A stretch of DNA of 64,000 nucleotides from Clostridia bacterium. Its GTDB lineage: Bacteria > Bacillota > Clostridia > TANB77 > CAG-508. Below, piece after piece: positions 50,953-59,004 of this stretch. Numbering within the stretch: position 1 is the first letter of the stretch; every line of letters begins with the position of its first letter. Made by a program: the position numbers and the translations under genes. The notes below the pieces were generated by a model that was not told the origin of the DNA, made no database searches, and saw only the letters and a list, made by a program, of their open reading frames with translations. Location of the stretch: assembly GCA_900752335.1 (NCBI GenBank), contig CAADUZ010000007.1, positions 1-64,000 of the forward strand, read 5' to 3'.

Positions 50953-53115
50953 TTATAAACTTATATCTTTAACTTCTCCTACATGCTGTTTAGCTATCAA
51001 TGAATCTCCGGAATTTATTTTTCCATCTCTATTAATATCTGCTGCTTGTTTATAACTATAATTAGTTATATCCTTAACTTCTCCTACATGTTGTTTTATT
51101 ATTAAAGTATCTCCTGAATTTACAACACCGTCTCCGTTCACGTCTCCCAGTTTCGATATAATATATGTTATTCCTCCATATGTAACTGTATAACCTGTAC
51201 ACAAATTTCCACTTGTTACTTTATCTCCATTAGCTTTTTTTACTGTTGCACCAGATAGCTTACTTGTTACGTTGCTAACTGTTATGTCTGGCTCACATAG
51301 TATTAAACCGCCTGAACTCTTAAATCCATTTCCATTTATTTCTGGTCCGTTTACTGATTGGATATAGTCTTCGTCGTCATCTCCTCTTGCAACATAACCT
51401 GTAGTTCCTGATTCTGTTACAATTTTGTCCCAAATATATCCGCCTTTATTTGATGCATTCTTTTCTATTCTTGTTAAATAATCTCCTTGGTCTGCATATC
51501 CTAGAATATCTGAACTTGTACCCGGCGATTTTCTTATCGTTAATCCTTCTGGGCAAACTACTTTTACAATATCTGCACCAGATGGCGTTGAACCCGAATC
51601 ACTAACTTCTTCTAGATATCTTGCTACTACATAGCCTTGCGTTCCATCTGCTAAAACTATTCTGCTCCAGTCTTCTCCATTGATATTATTGTATTTGCCT
51701 TTTTCTATAATAGTTACCTTTTGTCCTACTGCTAGGACTAAAAGAGAGGTTGTTTCTGTAGTTCCAGGTCCGTTTCTTAAACGTCCTGGCTCTATTGCAA
51801 CTGCTTCTATATTACAGTTTGTTACGTCGTCAATTTGTTTAAATCCAGTATTTACAACATATCCTTTTTTACCATTATCTAGTACTACTTTGCTCCACAC
51901 TTTTCCATTTGTTTTCTTTGAATCTATCTCTATTCTTAATACTTTAGCACCTTTTTTTAGTGTTGCAAGTTTAGTTGAAGAAGTGCTCTTTTCCTTGTAT
52001 ACATAAATTGATGCATCTGTTACTTGTATGTTTTGTGTTACTATTGATTCTGAACCTGGTCTAGGACATTTGCTTGTTGGCATATTTTCAAATACCGGAA
52101 TTACAAAGTTAAATGGCATGTCCAAATCACTGTCAAGTTCTTTGTATGCTTCATATGTAGATGATGCTTCTGAAACAGGTGCTTCTATATTCTCCATGTA
52201 TTGGAAGTATAAATCTCCGTCGCTATCGTCTACGTCAAATTTTTGTAAATATAATGTGTTTTGTCCGTATTCTATATATTCACCTACTAAAAATTCTGCT
52301 CCACCTTCTATTGCTTTAACAGGGTCTGTCCACCTCTTGCTTTTTGCATATTCTAATGCATTTGTTATTTCATTTTCTCCTGAAGCATTTATATTAAAGA
52401 AGTTATAGTATCCTTCATATCCTGATACCGTACCAGTAGCTGTAGGAGATGCACTACTTCCTGTTCCTTGCTCTTGTCTTATTCTTGAAGCTACATGGTA
52501 TGGGCTAACCCCAGCCTTTTCTGAAGCTTCTAATATAACTTCTGCGTATGTTTTATTTATAGTTGCCTTTTTTCCACTTGTAGTTGTATATGTAATTTTA
52601 TCAGTTAGTAAATAATCGCATCCATCTAATATTAATTCTATTCCTTCTGTTGTAAACACATTATCTGCCCACCCTAAATTTTCAAATTGGAATATTTGCG
52701 ATTCGTCATATAGGAAGTTTCTTGGATCCATATAATATGATACCGCTGCTGCCGAAGCGCAATACCAACCCTCATTTGGATAATAGTCTTTCTTTCCACA
52801 TACTGAACATAGCCAAGCACCATCTTCTCCTTGTATTAAGCTTCTGCCATGTGAATTTACAGTTTCGTCTTTTATAACGTCGTCCCAGTCAAGATTTGTA
52901 TATAATATTGTAAACGTCCAGTTCGGATGGTCCTCTAATAAATTATCCAATAATGTTGCATAGCCTGGATAACCATCTAGCATATCGCTTCCTTTTGTAT
53001 ATGTTTTTCTTTGCGCTTTTGCTTCTACTGTATTTATTGGAAACACTGTAAAAATGCCCAATATTAGTATTAGAATTAATAATATGCAAACACACTTTAT
53101 TAATCTATAATTCAT
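50953..53115 (-). CDS. Glucosaminidase-like wall hydrolase with three SH3b domains and a dockerin
   Basis: 720 residues. A signal peptide is followed by an endo-beta-N-acetylglucosaminidase-like domain (YCASAAAVSYYMDPRNFL, AGVSPYHVASRIRQEQG, GYYNFFNINASG). Three SH3b domains span about 350-590 (for example RLRNGPGTTETTSLLVL, LTIRKSPGTSSDILGYA). The last 65 residues are a type I dockerin with two Ca-binding loops: GDVNGDGVVNSGDTLIIKQH and DINRDGKINSGDSLIAKQH. It probably trims peptidoglycan. The dockerin implies docking to a cohesin, which I cannot see in the window. Confidence 0.88.
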   Translation of the reverse strand: MNYRLIKCVCILLILILILGIFTVFPINTVEAKAQRKTYTKGSDMLDGYPGYATLLDNLLEDHPNWTFTILYTNLDWDDVIKDETVNSHGRSLIQGEDGAWLCSVCGKKDYYPNEGWYCASAAAVSYYMDPRNFLYDESQIFQFENLGWADNVFTTEGIELILDGCDYLLTDKITYTTTSGKKATINKTYAEVILEASEKAGVSPYHVASRIRQEQGTGSSASPTATGTVSGYEGYYNFFNINASGENEITNALEYAKSKRWTDPVKAIEGGAEFLVGEYIEYGQNTLYLQKFDVDDSDGDLYFQYMENIEAPVSEASSTYEAYKELDSDLDMPFNFVIPVFENMPTSKCPRPGSESIVTQNIQVTDASIYVYKEKSTSSTKLATLKKGAKVLRIEIDSKKTNGKVWSKVVLDNGKKGYVVNTGFKQIDDVTNCNIEAVAIEPGRLRNGPGTTETTSLLVLAVGQKVTIIEKGKYNNINGEDWSRIVLADGTQGYVVARYLEEVSDSGSTPSGADIVKVVCPEGLTIRKSPGTSSDILGYADQGDYLTRIEKNASNKGGYIWDKIVTESGTTGYVARGDDDEDYIQSVNGPEINGNGFKSSGGLILCEPDITVSNVTSKLSGATVKKANGDKVTSGNLCTGYTVTYGGITYIISKLGDVNGDGVVNSGDTLIIKQHVGEVKDITNYSYKQAADINRDGKINSGDSLIAKQHVGEVKDISL

Positions 53116-53224
53116 TGTTTTTGCTTCCTCCTCATTAGTTTTATCGACAATTTTCTCGCATAAAGTATATCATTAATATTTTTTCGCGTCAACCCAATTT
53201 TTTAGTATTTTTTTGTATATTTTC

Positions 53225-53253
53225 TTTACAAAAAATGTAGTTTAATATACAAT
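53225..53253 (+). promoter_or_regulatory. Promoter of tsaE operon
   Basis: TTTACA (53225-53230), 17 nt, TACAAT (53248-53253), about 30 bp before the tsaE start, with an AAGAAAGGA RBS after it. Confidence 0.7.
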
Positions 53254-53282
53254 AATATAGGTATAAAAAGAAAGGAAAAAAT

Positions 53283-53711
53283 ATGGAAAAATATATTTCA
53301 AAAAATGAACAAGACACAATAGACTTTGCTAAAAATTTTGCCAAAAACTTAAAACTTGGAGATATTGTAGTTCTTTCTGGTGAACTTGGTTCTGGCAAAA
53401 CTAAATTTGTTCAAGGGATTTTAGAATATTTTAATTTAGCAAACGAAATATCTAGCCCAACTTTTACTATCGTAAATGAATATACTTCGGATAAAGTAAA
53501 TATCTATCATTTTGACGTGTATAGATTAGAAGATTCAGACGAATTTTTTGCAATAGGCGGAGAGGAATATTTTTCTAAAGGAATTTGCTTAATTGAATGG
53601 GGCGAGCTTATCGAGGATATCCTTCCAAAGCCATATACAAAAATTTGCTTTAAAAAAAATAACGACGACGTAGATTTTAGAGAATTATGCATAGAACGAA
53701 TAGAATCATAA
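53283..53711 (+). CDS. tsaE: tRNA threonylcarbamoyladenosine biosynthesis ATPase TsaE
   Basis: 142 residues, family length. VVLSGELGSGKTKFVQGIL is the P-loop, ISSPTFTIVNEYTSDKVNIY the substrate-side motif, and FDVYRLEDSDEF plus IEWGELIEDILP the Walker B region. It works with TsaB, TsaC and TsaD to make t6A at tRNA position 37. The start codon follows AAGAAAGGA. The gene overlaps the upstream open frame of tsaB but ends 29 nt before its true start. Confidence 0.95.
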   Translation: MEKYISKNEQDTIDFAKNFAKNLKLGDIVVLSGELGSGKTKFVQGILEYFNLANEISSPTFTIVNEYTSDKVNIYHFDVYRLEDSDEFFAIGGEEYFSKGICLIEWGELIEDILPKPYTKICFKKNNDDVDFRELCIERIES

Positions 53712-53740
53712 TTTTAAAATATAACAAGAAGGGAAATACA

Positions 53741-54922
53741 ATGAAAATTTTAAGTATAGACACCTCTTCTAAAATATGTGGTGTTACAATTTCAGAAAAT
53801 GAAAAGATTTTAATACATTTGCATAATGATGACGAAAGAACACATTCTGTAAAGCTTATGCCAATGATAGATAAAGCTTTAAAAAATACAAAACTTACTC
53901 TTGACGATATAGCACTCTTTGCTGTGTGCATTGGCCCTGGCTCATTTACAGGTGTTAGAATTGGAATTGCTACAATAAAAGCATTTGCTGACGTAAAAAA
54001 GATACCTGTAGTTGGCGTAAGTTCGTTAGAAAGCCTAGCATACAATATTTTAGACAATATAAATATTGAAAACACTGTAGTTTGCTCTTTGATAGATGCA
54101 AAAAATAGTAATGTGTACTGCGGGATATATAAATTTTGCAAAAGCGATGCAACCTTAAAATGCGAAGGGCTTGATATATTCGCTGAAGATATTGATACTA
54201 CTATTAATAAAATACAAAAATTTAGCAAATATAATATCATGTTTGTTGGAGATGGTGCTACAAACTATCTCGAAAAAATAAAACAAAACTTTCCGGAAGC
54301 TAAATTTGCAAATTTTGAAAGTTCAGGATTTTCAGCTTCTGCAGACATCGATTTAAACCTTCAAAACAGCAATAGCATAGCAAGAGCAGCATTAAGTAAA
54401 TACATGCAAGGTCAAATAGGAGATTCTACTTCTATCTCCCCTATTTACTTAAAAAAATCTCAAGCAGAACGCGCATTAGAAGAAAAAATACAAATTGCAC
54501 CAATGTCAAAAGAAGATATCGAAGCAATTTCTCCAAACTTTCAGGACGAATTCGATAAATTTTGGAACATTCAAAACTTAAAAAGCGATTTTGAAAACTC
54601 AAATTCTACATATTATATAGCAAAATTAGACAATGAAATAGTTGGATTTGCAGGTTTTTTAAAAATCTGTGACGAAGCCACCCTAATGAACATTGTAACA
54701 AAAACAAGCAAGAGGCACCTTGGTATAGGAACAAAACTATTAGAAGCAATAATAAAAGAAGCAAAAAAGCAAAACTTAAAAACTATTACATTAGAAGTAA
54801 ACGAAAAAAACACTTATGCAATAGATTTATATGAAAAAAAATTCAATTTTAAAAGAATAGGTTTAAGAAAAAAGTATTATAATAATACAGATGATGCAAT
54901 ATTAATGTCAATGGGAATTTAG
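53741..54922 (+). CDS. tsaB-rimI: TsaB-RimI fusion protein
   Basis: 393 residues from the ATG at 53741, which follows AAGAAGGGA. The N-terminal 230 residues are TsaB (MKILSIDTSSKICGVTISEN, CIGPGSFTGVRIGIATIKAF), an inactive ASKHA partner of TsaD in t6A synthesis. Residues about 250-390 are a GNAT domain (GFAGFLKICDEATLMNIVTK, RHLGIGTKLLEAIIKEAKKQ, LEVNEKNTYAIDLYEKKFNF) like RimI, the N-terminal acetylase of ribosomal protein S18. tsaB and rimI are usually adjacent genes in Firmicutes; here they share one frame. The stop lies inside the family C palindrome. Confidence 0.93.
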   Translation: MKILSIDTSSKICGVTISENEKILIHLHNDDERTHSVKLMPMIDKALKNTKLTLDDIALFAVCIGPGSFTGVRIGIATIKAFADVKKIPVVGVSSLESLAYNILDNINIENTVVCSLIDAKNSNVYCGIYKFCKSDATLKCEGLDIFAEDIDTTINKIQKFSKYNIMFVGDGATNYLEKIKQNFPEAKFANFESSGFSASADIDLNLQNSNSIARAALSKYMQGQIGDSTSISPIYLKKSQAERALEEKIQIAPMSKEDIEAISPNFQDEFDKFWNIQNLKSDFENSNSTYYIAKLDNEIVGFAGFLKICDEATLMNIVTKTSKRHLGIGTKLLEAIIKEAKKQNLKTITLEVNEKNTYAIDLYEKKFNFKRIGLRKKYYNNTDDAILMSMGI

Positions 54923-55006
54923 GGACAGGTCTCATTTTCCCATTTTTTAAAAATAACAAAATGCAAAAACAGGAAAAATGAGAATTTTAGACCTGTCCCT
55001 AAATTC
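54915..55006. repeat. Dispersed palindromic repeat, family C
   Basis: GAATTTAGGGACAGGTCT (54915-54932) and AGACCTGTCCCTAAATTC (54989-55006) are perfect 18-nt arms. Inner CATTTT and AAAATG segments extend the fold. The left arm includes the stop codon of tsaB-rimI, and the right arm ends 22 nt before the Lon-type gene. Confidence 0.85.
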
Positions 55007-55028
55007 TCACAAATAAGGAGGATTACTA

Positions 55029-57422
55029 ATGAAAAGAAAAAATGAACTTGGTTACAGGGATTTGAAAATAACTTGCGACCCTAAATTACTTAATTTTAAT
55101 ACCACTGACGATTTAGAGCCAATTAGTACTGGTATTGGTCAAGAACGTGGTATTAAAGCTCTAGAGTTTGGTCTTAATGTAGATATTAACGGATATAATG
55201 TATATGTTGAAGGACCTTATGGCGTTGGAAAAACTGCTTATGTTAAGAATTATTTAAATGTTATTTCTAAAAAGAAGAAAGTGCCTAATGATTGGTGCTA
55301 TTTATATAATTTTGATAATACTAATGAGCCTGTGGCTGTTTCTCTTCCAGCTGGTCAAGGTAAAGAGTTTAAGTCTACAATGAATTCTTTTATCAATGAA
55401 ATTAAGGTTGATATAAAGAATACTTTTAATAATGAAGATTTTGAAAGAGAAAAGAATTTAATTAGGCAAGAGTATGAAACTAAACGTAATTTACTTATGG
55501 AGAAGTTAAATCAAAAGTCTGCCGAATATGGCTTTACTGTTAAGTCTTCTCAAAATGGTATTTATATGATGCCTATTTTAAATGGTAAAACTATTGCTGA
55601 AGAGGATTTTAATAAATTAGATGAAGCTATAAAGAAAGAGTTTGAGGACAAGTCTACTATCGTTCAACAACATATTATGGCTGCTATTGGCGAGATTAAG
55701 TCTATTGAACGAGAATCTGATAAACGTATTCAAGAATGGCAGTCTAATGTTGCTTTACTTACAATTAATGCTCATATTAATTTAATTAAGAGTAAGTATA
55801 AAAGAAATAAAAAGATTAATAATTTCCTAGATTCTATTAAAAAGGATATATTAAAAAATATTGCTCTATTTACAGCTGACGAGAAAACTTTGGAAAGTAA
55901 GCTTCAAGGTCCACATGCTGCTCATCCTGAAATTGTAAAACCTTGGCTTAATTATAGGGTTAATTTGTTTATTGATAATAGTAATTTGGAAGGTGCACCT
56001 GTTGTTGCTGATACTAATTATTCTTATCACAATATTTTTGGTAAGCTTGAATATGAAAATTATTATGGTACTTTAAAAACAGATTACACAATGTTAAAAC
56101 CTGGACTTCTTCATATTGCAAATGGTGGATATTTGGTATTCCAAGCAAATGATTTGCTAACTAACCCATTATGCTATGATGCTTTAAAGAAAGTTTTAAG
56201 AAGTAAAACTCTTGGTATAGAAAATGCTGCAGACCCACGTTCTTCTATGGTTATGATTTCCTTAAAACCTGAACCTATACCACTAGACTTAAAGGTTATT
56301 CTAATTGGCGACGAAAATATTTATCAAACATTACTTGCAATGGACCCTGATTTTAGAAAATTGTTTAAGATAAAAGTTGAGTTTGCTGATGAAGCACCAC
56401 TTACTAAAGATAATATGATAAAACTTTCTAGATTTGTAAAAGGTTATTGCGACCATGAGGGGCTTCCACCTCTTGATAATAAAGCTATGGCAAAAGTTAT
56501 TGAATATGCTTCAAAGCTTGCGGATAACCAAGCTAAACTTGCAACACGTTTTACAGATTTATCTTTAATTGTTGGCGAGGCTTCAACTTGGGCTAAACTT
56601 GCTAAATCCAAAGTTATAACCGAAGAATTTATTACAAAAGCATTGGCTGAAAAGGTTGATAGAGTAAAGAAATATGACGACAAATATATGGAAATGATAA
56701 AAGATGACACTCTACTTATTAGTACTTCTGGTAGCAAAGTTGGACAAATTAATGGTCTTACAATTATGAATGTCGGAGATTATACATTTGGTAAGCCAGT
56801 TAAAATTACAGCCAATACCTATACCGGTAAAAATGGCATTATAAATATTGAAAGAGAAGTTGAACTTTCTGGTTCTTCACATTCTAAAGGTATCTTGATT
56901 TTAAGTGGATATTTAGGAGAAATGTTTGCACAAGATATGCCTCTTTCGCTTACAGCAAGCATCTGTTTTGAACAGCTATATAGCGGTGTTGATGGAGATA
57001 GTGCTTCTAGTACAGAGTTATATGCTCTTCTTTCTAGTTTATCAAACATTCCAATAAATCAAGCTTTTGCTGTTACTGGTTCTGTCAACCAAAAAGGCGA
57101 AATACAACCAATAGGTGGCGTAAATGATAAAATAGAAGGATTTTTCCAAGTATGTAAAATGAGAGGCTTGGATGGCTCACATAGTGTAATAATTCCAAAA
57201 CAAAATGTTAGAAATTTAAACCTTTCTAATGAAGTAGTAGATGCTGTTAAAGAAGGCAATTTCCACATATATGCAATTTCTACTATTGACGAAGGAATTG
57301 AACTGCTTACCGGTGTTCCTGCTGGAAACAAGGATGAGAACGGTAACTTCCCTGCTGGTACAGTAAATTACCTAGTATATCAAAAATTAAAAAAATATGC
57401 TAAAGTAAGTAGAGAGAAATAA
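55029..57422 (+). CDS. Lon-like ATP-dependent protease (AAA_32 family)
   Basis: 797 residues. The N-terminal region GIKALEFGLNVDINGYNVYV plus GPYGVGKTAYVKNYL (P-loop) matches the AAA_32 Lon-related group (LonB/YcbZ-like), which has a helical insertion at about 120-290. Sensor and arginine motifs follow. The C-terminal Lon protease domain has GVDGDSASSTELYALLSSL with the catalytic Ser, and GGVNDKIEGFFQVCKMRGL with the catalytic Lys. It is soluble, without the membrane helix of true LonB. It degrades unfolded or specific proteins. RBS AAGGAGG. Confidence 0.93.
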   Translation: MKRKNELGYRDLKITCDPKLLNFNTTDDLEPISTGIGQERGIKALEFGLNVDINGYNVYVEGPYGVGKTAYVKNYLNVISKKKKVPNDWCYLYNFDNTNEPVAVSLPAGQGKEFKSTMNSFINEIKVDIKNTFNNEDFEREKNLIRQEYETKRNLLMEKLNQKSAEYGFTVKSSQNGIYMMPILNGKTIAEEDFNKLDEAIKKEFEDKSTIVQQHIMAAIGEIKSIERESDKRIQEWQSNVALLTINAHINLIKSKYKRNKKINNFLDSIKKDILKNIALFTADEKTLESKLQGPHAAHPEIVKPWLNYRVNLFIDNSNLEGAPVVADTNYSYHNIFGKLEYENYYGTLKTDYTMLKPGLLHIANGGYLVFQANDLLTNPLCYDALKKVLRSKTLGIENAADPRSSMVMISLKPEPIPLDLKVILIGDENIYQTLLAMDPDFRKLFKIKVEFADEAPLTKDNMIKLSRFVKGYCDHEGLPPLDNKAMAKVIEYASKLADNQAKLATRFTDLSLIVGEASTWAKLAKSKVITEEFITKALAEKVDRVKKYDDKYMEMIKDDTLLISTSGSKVGQINGLTIMNVGDYTFGKPVKITANTYTGKNGIINIEREVELSGSSHSKGILILSGYLGEMFAQDMPLSLTASICFEQLYSGVDGDSASSTELYALLSSLSNIPINQAFAVTGSVNQKGEIQPIGGVNDKIEGFFQVCKMRGLDGSHSVIIPKQNVRNLNLSNEVVDAVKEGNFHIYAISTIDEGIELLTGVPAGNKDENGNFPAGTVNYLVYQKLKKYAKVSREK

Positions 57423-57424
57423 AT

Positions 57425-57453
57425 TTGTGATTTTTTCCATTTTATGGTATAAT
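57425..57453 (+). promoter_or_regulatory. Promoter of the small orphan gene
   Basis: TTGTGA (57425-57430), 17 nt, TATAAT (57448-57453). It overlaps the 3' edge of the Lon-type gene and gives a leader of about 40 nt. Confidence 0.7.
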
Positions 57454-57498
57454 GTATGTATTCACGAAAGTGAAAACTTATTTAAAGGGGTGTCTCCT

Positions 57499-57684
57499 AT
57501 GTTTAGCAATGAAAAAAATTCTTCGGAATTAGCTACGAAGAAAATCAGCATCCAGTTTTACGACGGCGTGTACGAAATCGACGTCCCAGAGGATTTTTTG
57601 AAGCTTCCTATTGAAGACCGGGTCTTCATTGTAACGCGCCTTGCTTCCGCATTAGGGGTTAAGGAAATCCTTAAGATTTTCTGA
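57499..57684 (+). CDS. Small orphan protein with atypical codon use
   Basis: 61 residues from the ATG at 57499, which follows AAAGGGG. I do not recognise it. The layout is a charged N-terminus, a beta hairpin (KKISIQFYDGVYEIDVP) and one or two helices (FLKLPIEDRVFIVTRLASAL, GVKEILKIF). Codons ending in C or G (ATC, GAC, GTC, CGC, CGG, TCC) are frequent, unlike its neighbours, as also seen in the orphan gene at 9611-9862. It has its own promoter and terminator. Transfer or strong codon selection are both possible. Confidence 0.7.
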   Translation: MFSNEKNSSELATKKISIQFYDGVYEIDVPEDFLKLPIEDRVFIVTRLASALGVKEILKIF

Positions 57685-57716
57685 TAACGCTCCGAAACAT
57701 TGCAGATATTTCTGCA

Positions 57717-57748
57717 AAACCCTCCTGGCTATAAAGCTGGGAGGGTTT
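57717..57748 (+). terminator. Terminator of the small orphan gene
   Basis: AAACCCTCCTGGCT pairs with AGCTGGGAGGGTTT across a 4-nt loop (one mismatch). A second small palindrome, TTGCAGATATTTCTGCAA, lies just before it at 57700-57717. Confidence 0.8.
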
Positions 57749-57844
57749 AATTAATTTATCTTTTTAAATTATTTCATATAGACTATTTACTTAAACATGG
57801 AATGAATATTATCACAAATTAGTGAAAATAATAATAATATAATA

Positions 57845-57873
57845 TTGACTTTTGTAATACAATGTAGTACAAT
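57845..57873 (+). promoter_or_regulatory. relBE promoter with overlapping palindromes (probable autorepressor site)
   Basis: TTGACT (57845-57850), 17 nt, TACAAT (57868-57873). Two palindromes, TTGTAATACAA (57852-57862) and TGTAGTACA (57863-57871), overlap the spacer and the -10, which is where RelB-type antitoxins usually bind. Confidence 0.75.
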
Positions 57874-57898
57874 GATTAATGTAAGGAGATGATATAGT

Positions 57899-58117
57899 AT
57901 GACTATTTCAGTAAGATTAAATGAAAAAGATACAAAATTGGTAAGAGCATACGCAAAAATGAATAATATATCTTTATCTGATTTAGTAAGAAATGCCATA
58001 TTAGAAAAAATTGAAGACGAATATGATTTAGATTTATATAACAAAGCTATAGAAGAATATAACGAGAATCCTAAAACTTATACAATGGATGAGGTAAAAG
58101 AGGAGTTGGGACTATAA
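57899..58117 (+). CDS. relB: RelB/DinJ-like antitoxin
   Basis: 72 residues. The N-terminus MTISVRLNEKDTKLVRAYAK and NISLSDLVRNAILEKIEDEY form a ribbon-helix-helix DNA-binding domain. The C-terminal YNKAIEEYNENPKTYTMDEV is the flexible toxin-binding part. It represses its own operon and neutralises the RelE toxin next to it. The ATG follows AAGGAG. The stop touches the toxin start codon. Confidence 0.9.
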   Translation: MTISVRLNEKDTKLVRAYAKMNNISLSDLVRNAILEKIEDEYDLDLYNKAIEEYNENPKTYTMDEVKEELGL

Positions 58118-58387
58118 TTGAAATATACAATATTATTTACAGAGAAAGCAAAAAAGCAATTAAAGAAATTAGATAAACATATAGCTGCCTTAATACTAGG
58201 TTGGCTTGAAAAAAACATTCAGAATTGTGAAAATCCTCGCATCCATGGTAAGGGATTAGTTGAAAACAAATCTGGACAATGGAGATATAGAATTGGCGAT
58301 TATAGGGTAATTTGTGAAATTAAAGATAAAGAAGTAATTGTTTTAGTATTGGAAATAGGACACAGAAAAGAAATCTATGAATTTTAG
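58118..58387 (+). CDS. relE: RelE/ParE superfamily toxin (mRNA interferase-like)
   Basis: 89 residues, starting at TTG directly after the antitoxin TAA, with AGGAG about 12 nt before. TILFTEKAKKQLKKLDKHIA, KNIQNCENPRIHGKGLVENK and GQWRYRIGDYRVICEI are the RelE-fold motifs. Its C-terminus ends VLEIGHRKEIYEF with conserved His/Arg. RelE-type toxins cut mRNA in the ribosome. The final codons overlap the left arm of a bidirectional terminator. Confidence 0.92.
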   Translation: MKYTILFTEKAKKQLKKLDKHIAALILGWLEKNIQNCENPRIHGKGLVENKSGQWRYRIGDYRVICEIKDKEVIVLVLEIGHRKEIYEF

Positions 58388-58424
58388 AAAATTTAAACTT
58401 CCTAAAATTCATAGATTTTCTTTT
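58366..58424. terminator. Bidirectional terminator between relE and rplS
   Basis: 58366-58387 pairs with 58402-58424 (core CTATGAATTTTAG with CTAAAATTCATAG). It contains the relE stop and separates convergent genes. Confidence 0.8.
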
Positions 58425-58450
58425 ACTTTAAATCCAATTATTTTTTACAA

Positions 58451-58978
58451 TTATTTTTCTTCTTTTTTAGCTTCGTCTTTTACTTCTTCTACTGGCTCTT
58501 CTTTAACTGTATCAACAACTTCTTCTACAACTGGAGCTTCTGTTTCTACAGCTGGTGCCTCTTCTGGAGCTGCTTCTACTGGTGCTTCTTCTGTCATTTC
58601 TTCTTTTATTGTAATTTCTCTGTTTTCTATTCTAGCACCTGTATTTTCCTTTGTTTTAGCAGCTTTACCTACTCTATTTCTTAAGTAGTATAATTTAGCA
58701 CGTCTTGCTTTACCTACTCTTACTAATTCTACTTTTTCTACCATTGGAGAATGTACTAAAAATGTTTTTTCAACACCTACACCATAAGCTATTTTTCTTA
58801 CAGTAAATGTTGCATTTACGCCTCCACCTTGTTTTTTAATTATAGTTCCTTCAAATACTTGGATTCTTTCTCTATTACCTTCCTTAATTCTTTGGTGAAC
58901 TCTTACTGTATCACCAACTTTAAGTTCTGGTATCTTGTTTTTTAATTGTTCATGTTCTATTGATTTTATGATATCCAT
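58451..58978 (-). CDS. rplS: Ribosomal protein L19 with acidic C-terminal extension
   Basis: 175 residues. The first 115 or so are ordinary L19 (DTVRVHQRIKEGNRERIQVF, GIVKKQ-like GTIIKKQGGGVNATFTVRKI, VGKARRAKLYYLRNRVGKAA). The last 60 residues are an added tail rich in Glu, Ala, Pro and Val (APVEAAPEEAPAVETEAP), which most L19 proteins lack. L19 sits at the 30S-50S interface. It is last in the rpsP-khpA-rimM-trmD-rplS order. The tail codons are ordinary for this genome. Confidence 0.96.
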   Translation of the reverse strand: MDIIKSIEHEQLKNKIPELKVGDTVRVHQRIKEGNRERIQVFEGTIIKKQGGGVNATFTVRKIAYGVGVEKTFLVHSPMVEKVELVRVGKARRAKLYYLRNRVGKAAKTKENTGARIENREITIKEEMTEEAPVEAAPEEAPAVETEAPVVEEVVDTVKEEPVEEVKDEAKKEEK

Positions 58979-59004
58979 TTATGATATCCTCCTTTCTTCA
59001 TTTT

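Noticed and set aside
53677..54240. Minus-strand ORF opposite tsaB
   Set aside because: It lies entirely over the conserved tsaE/tsaB coding region and lacks an RBS.
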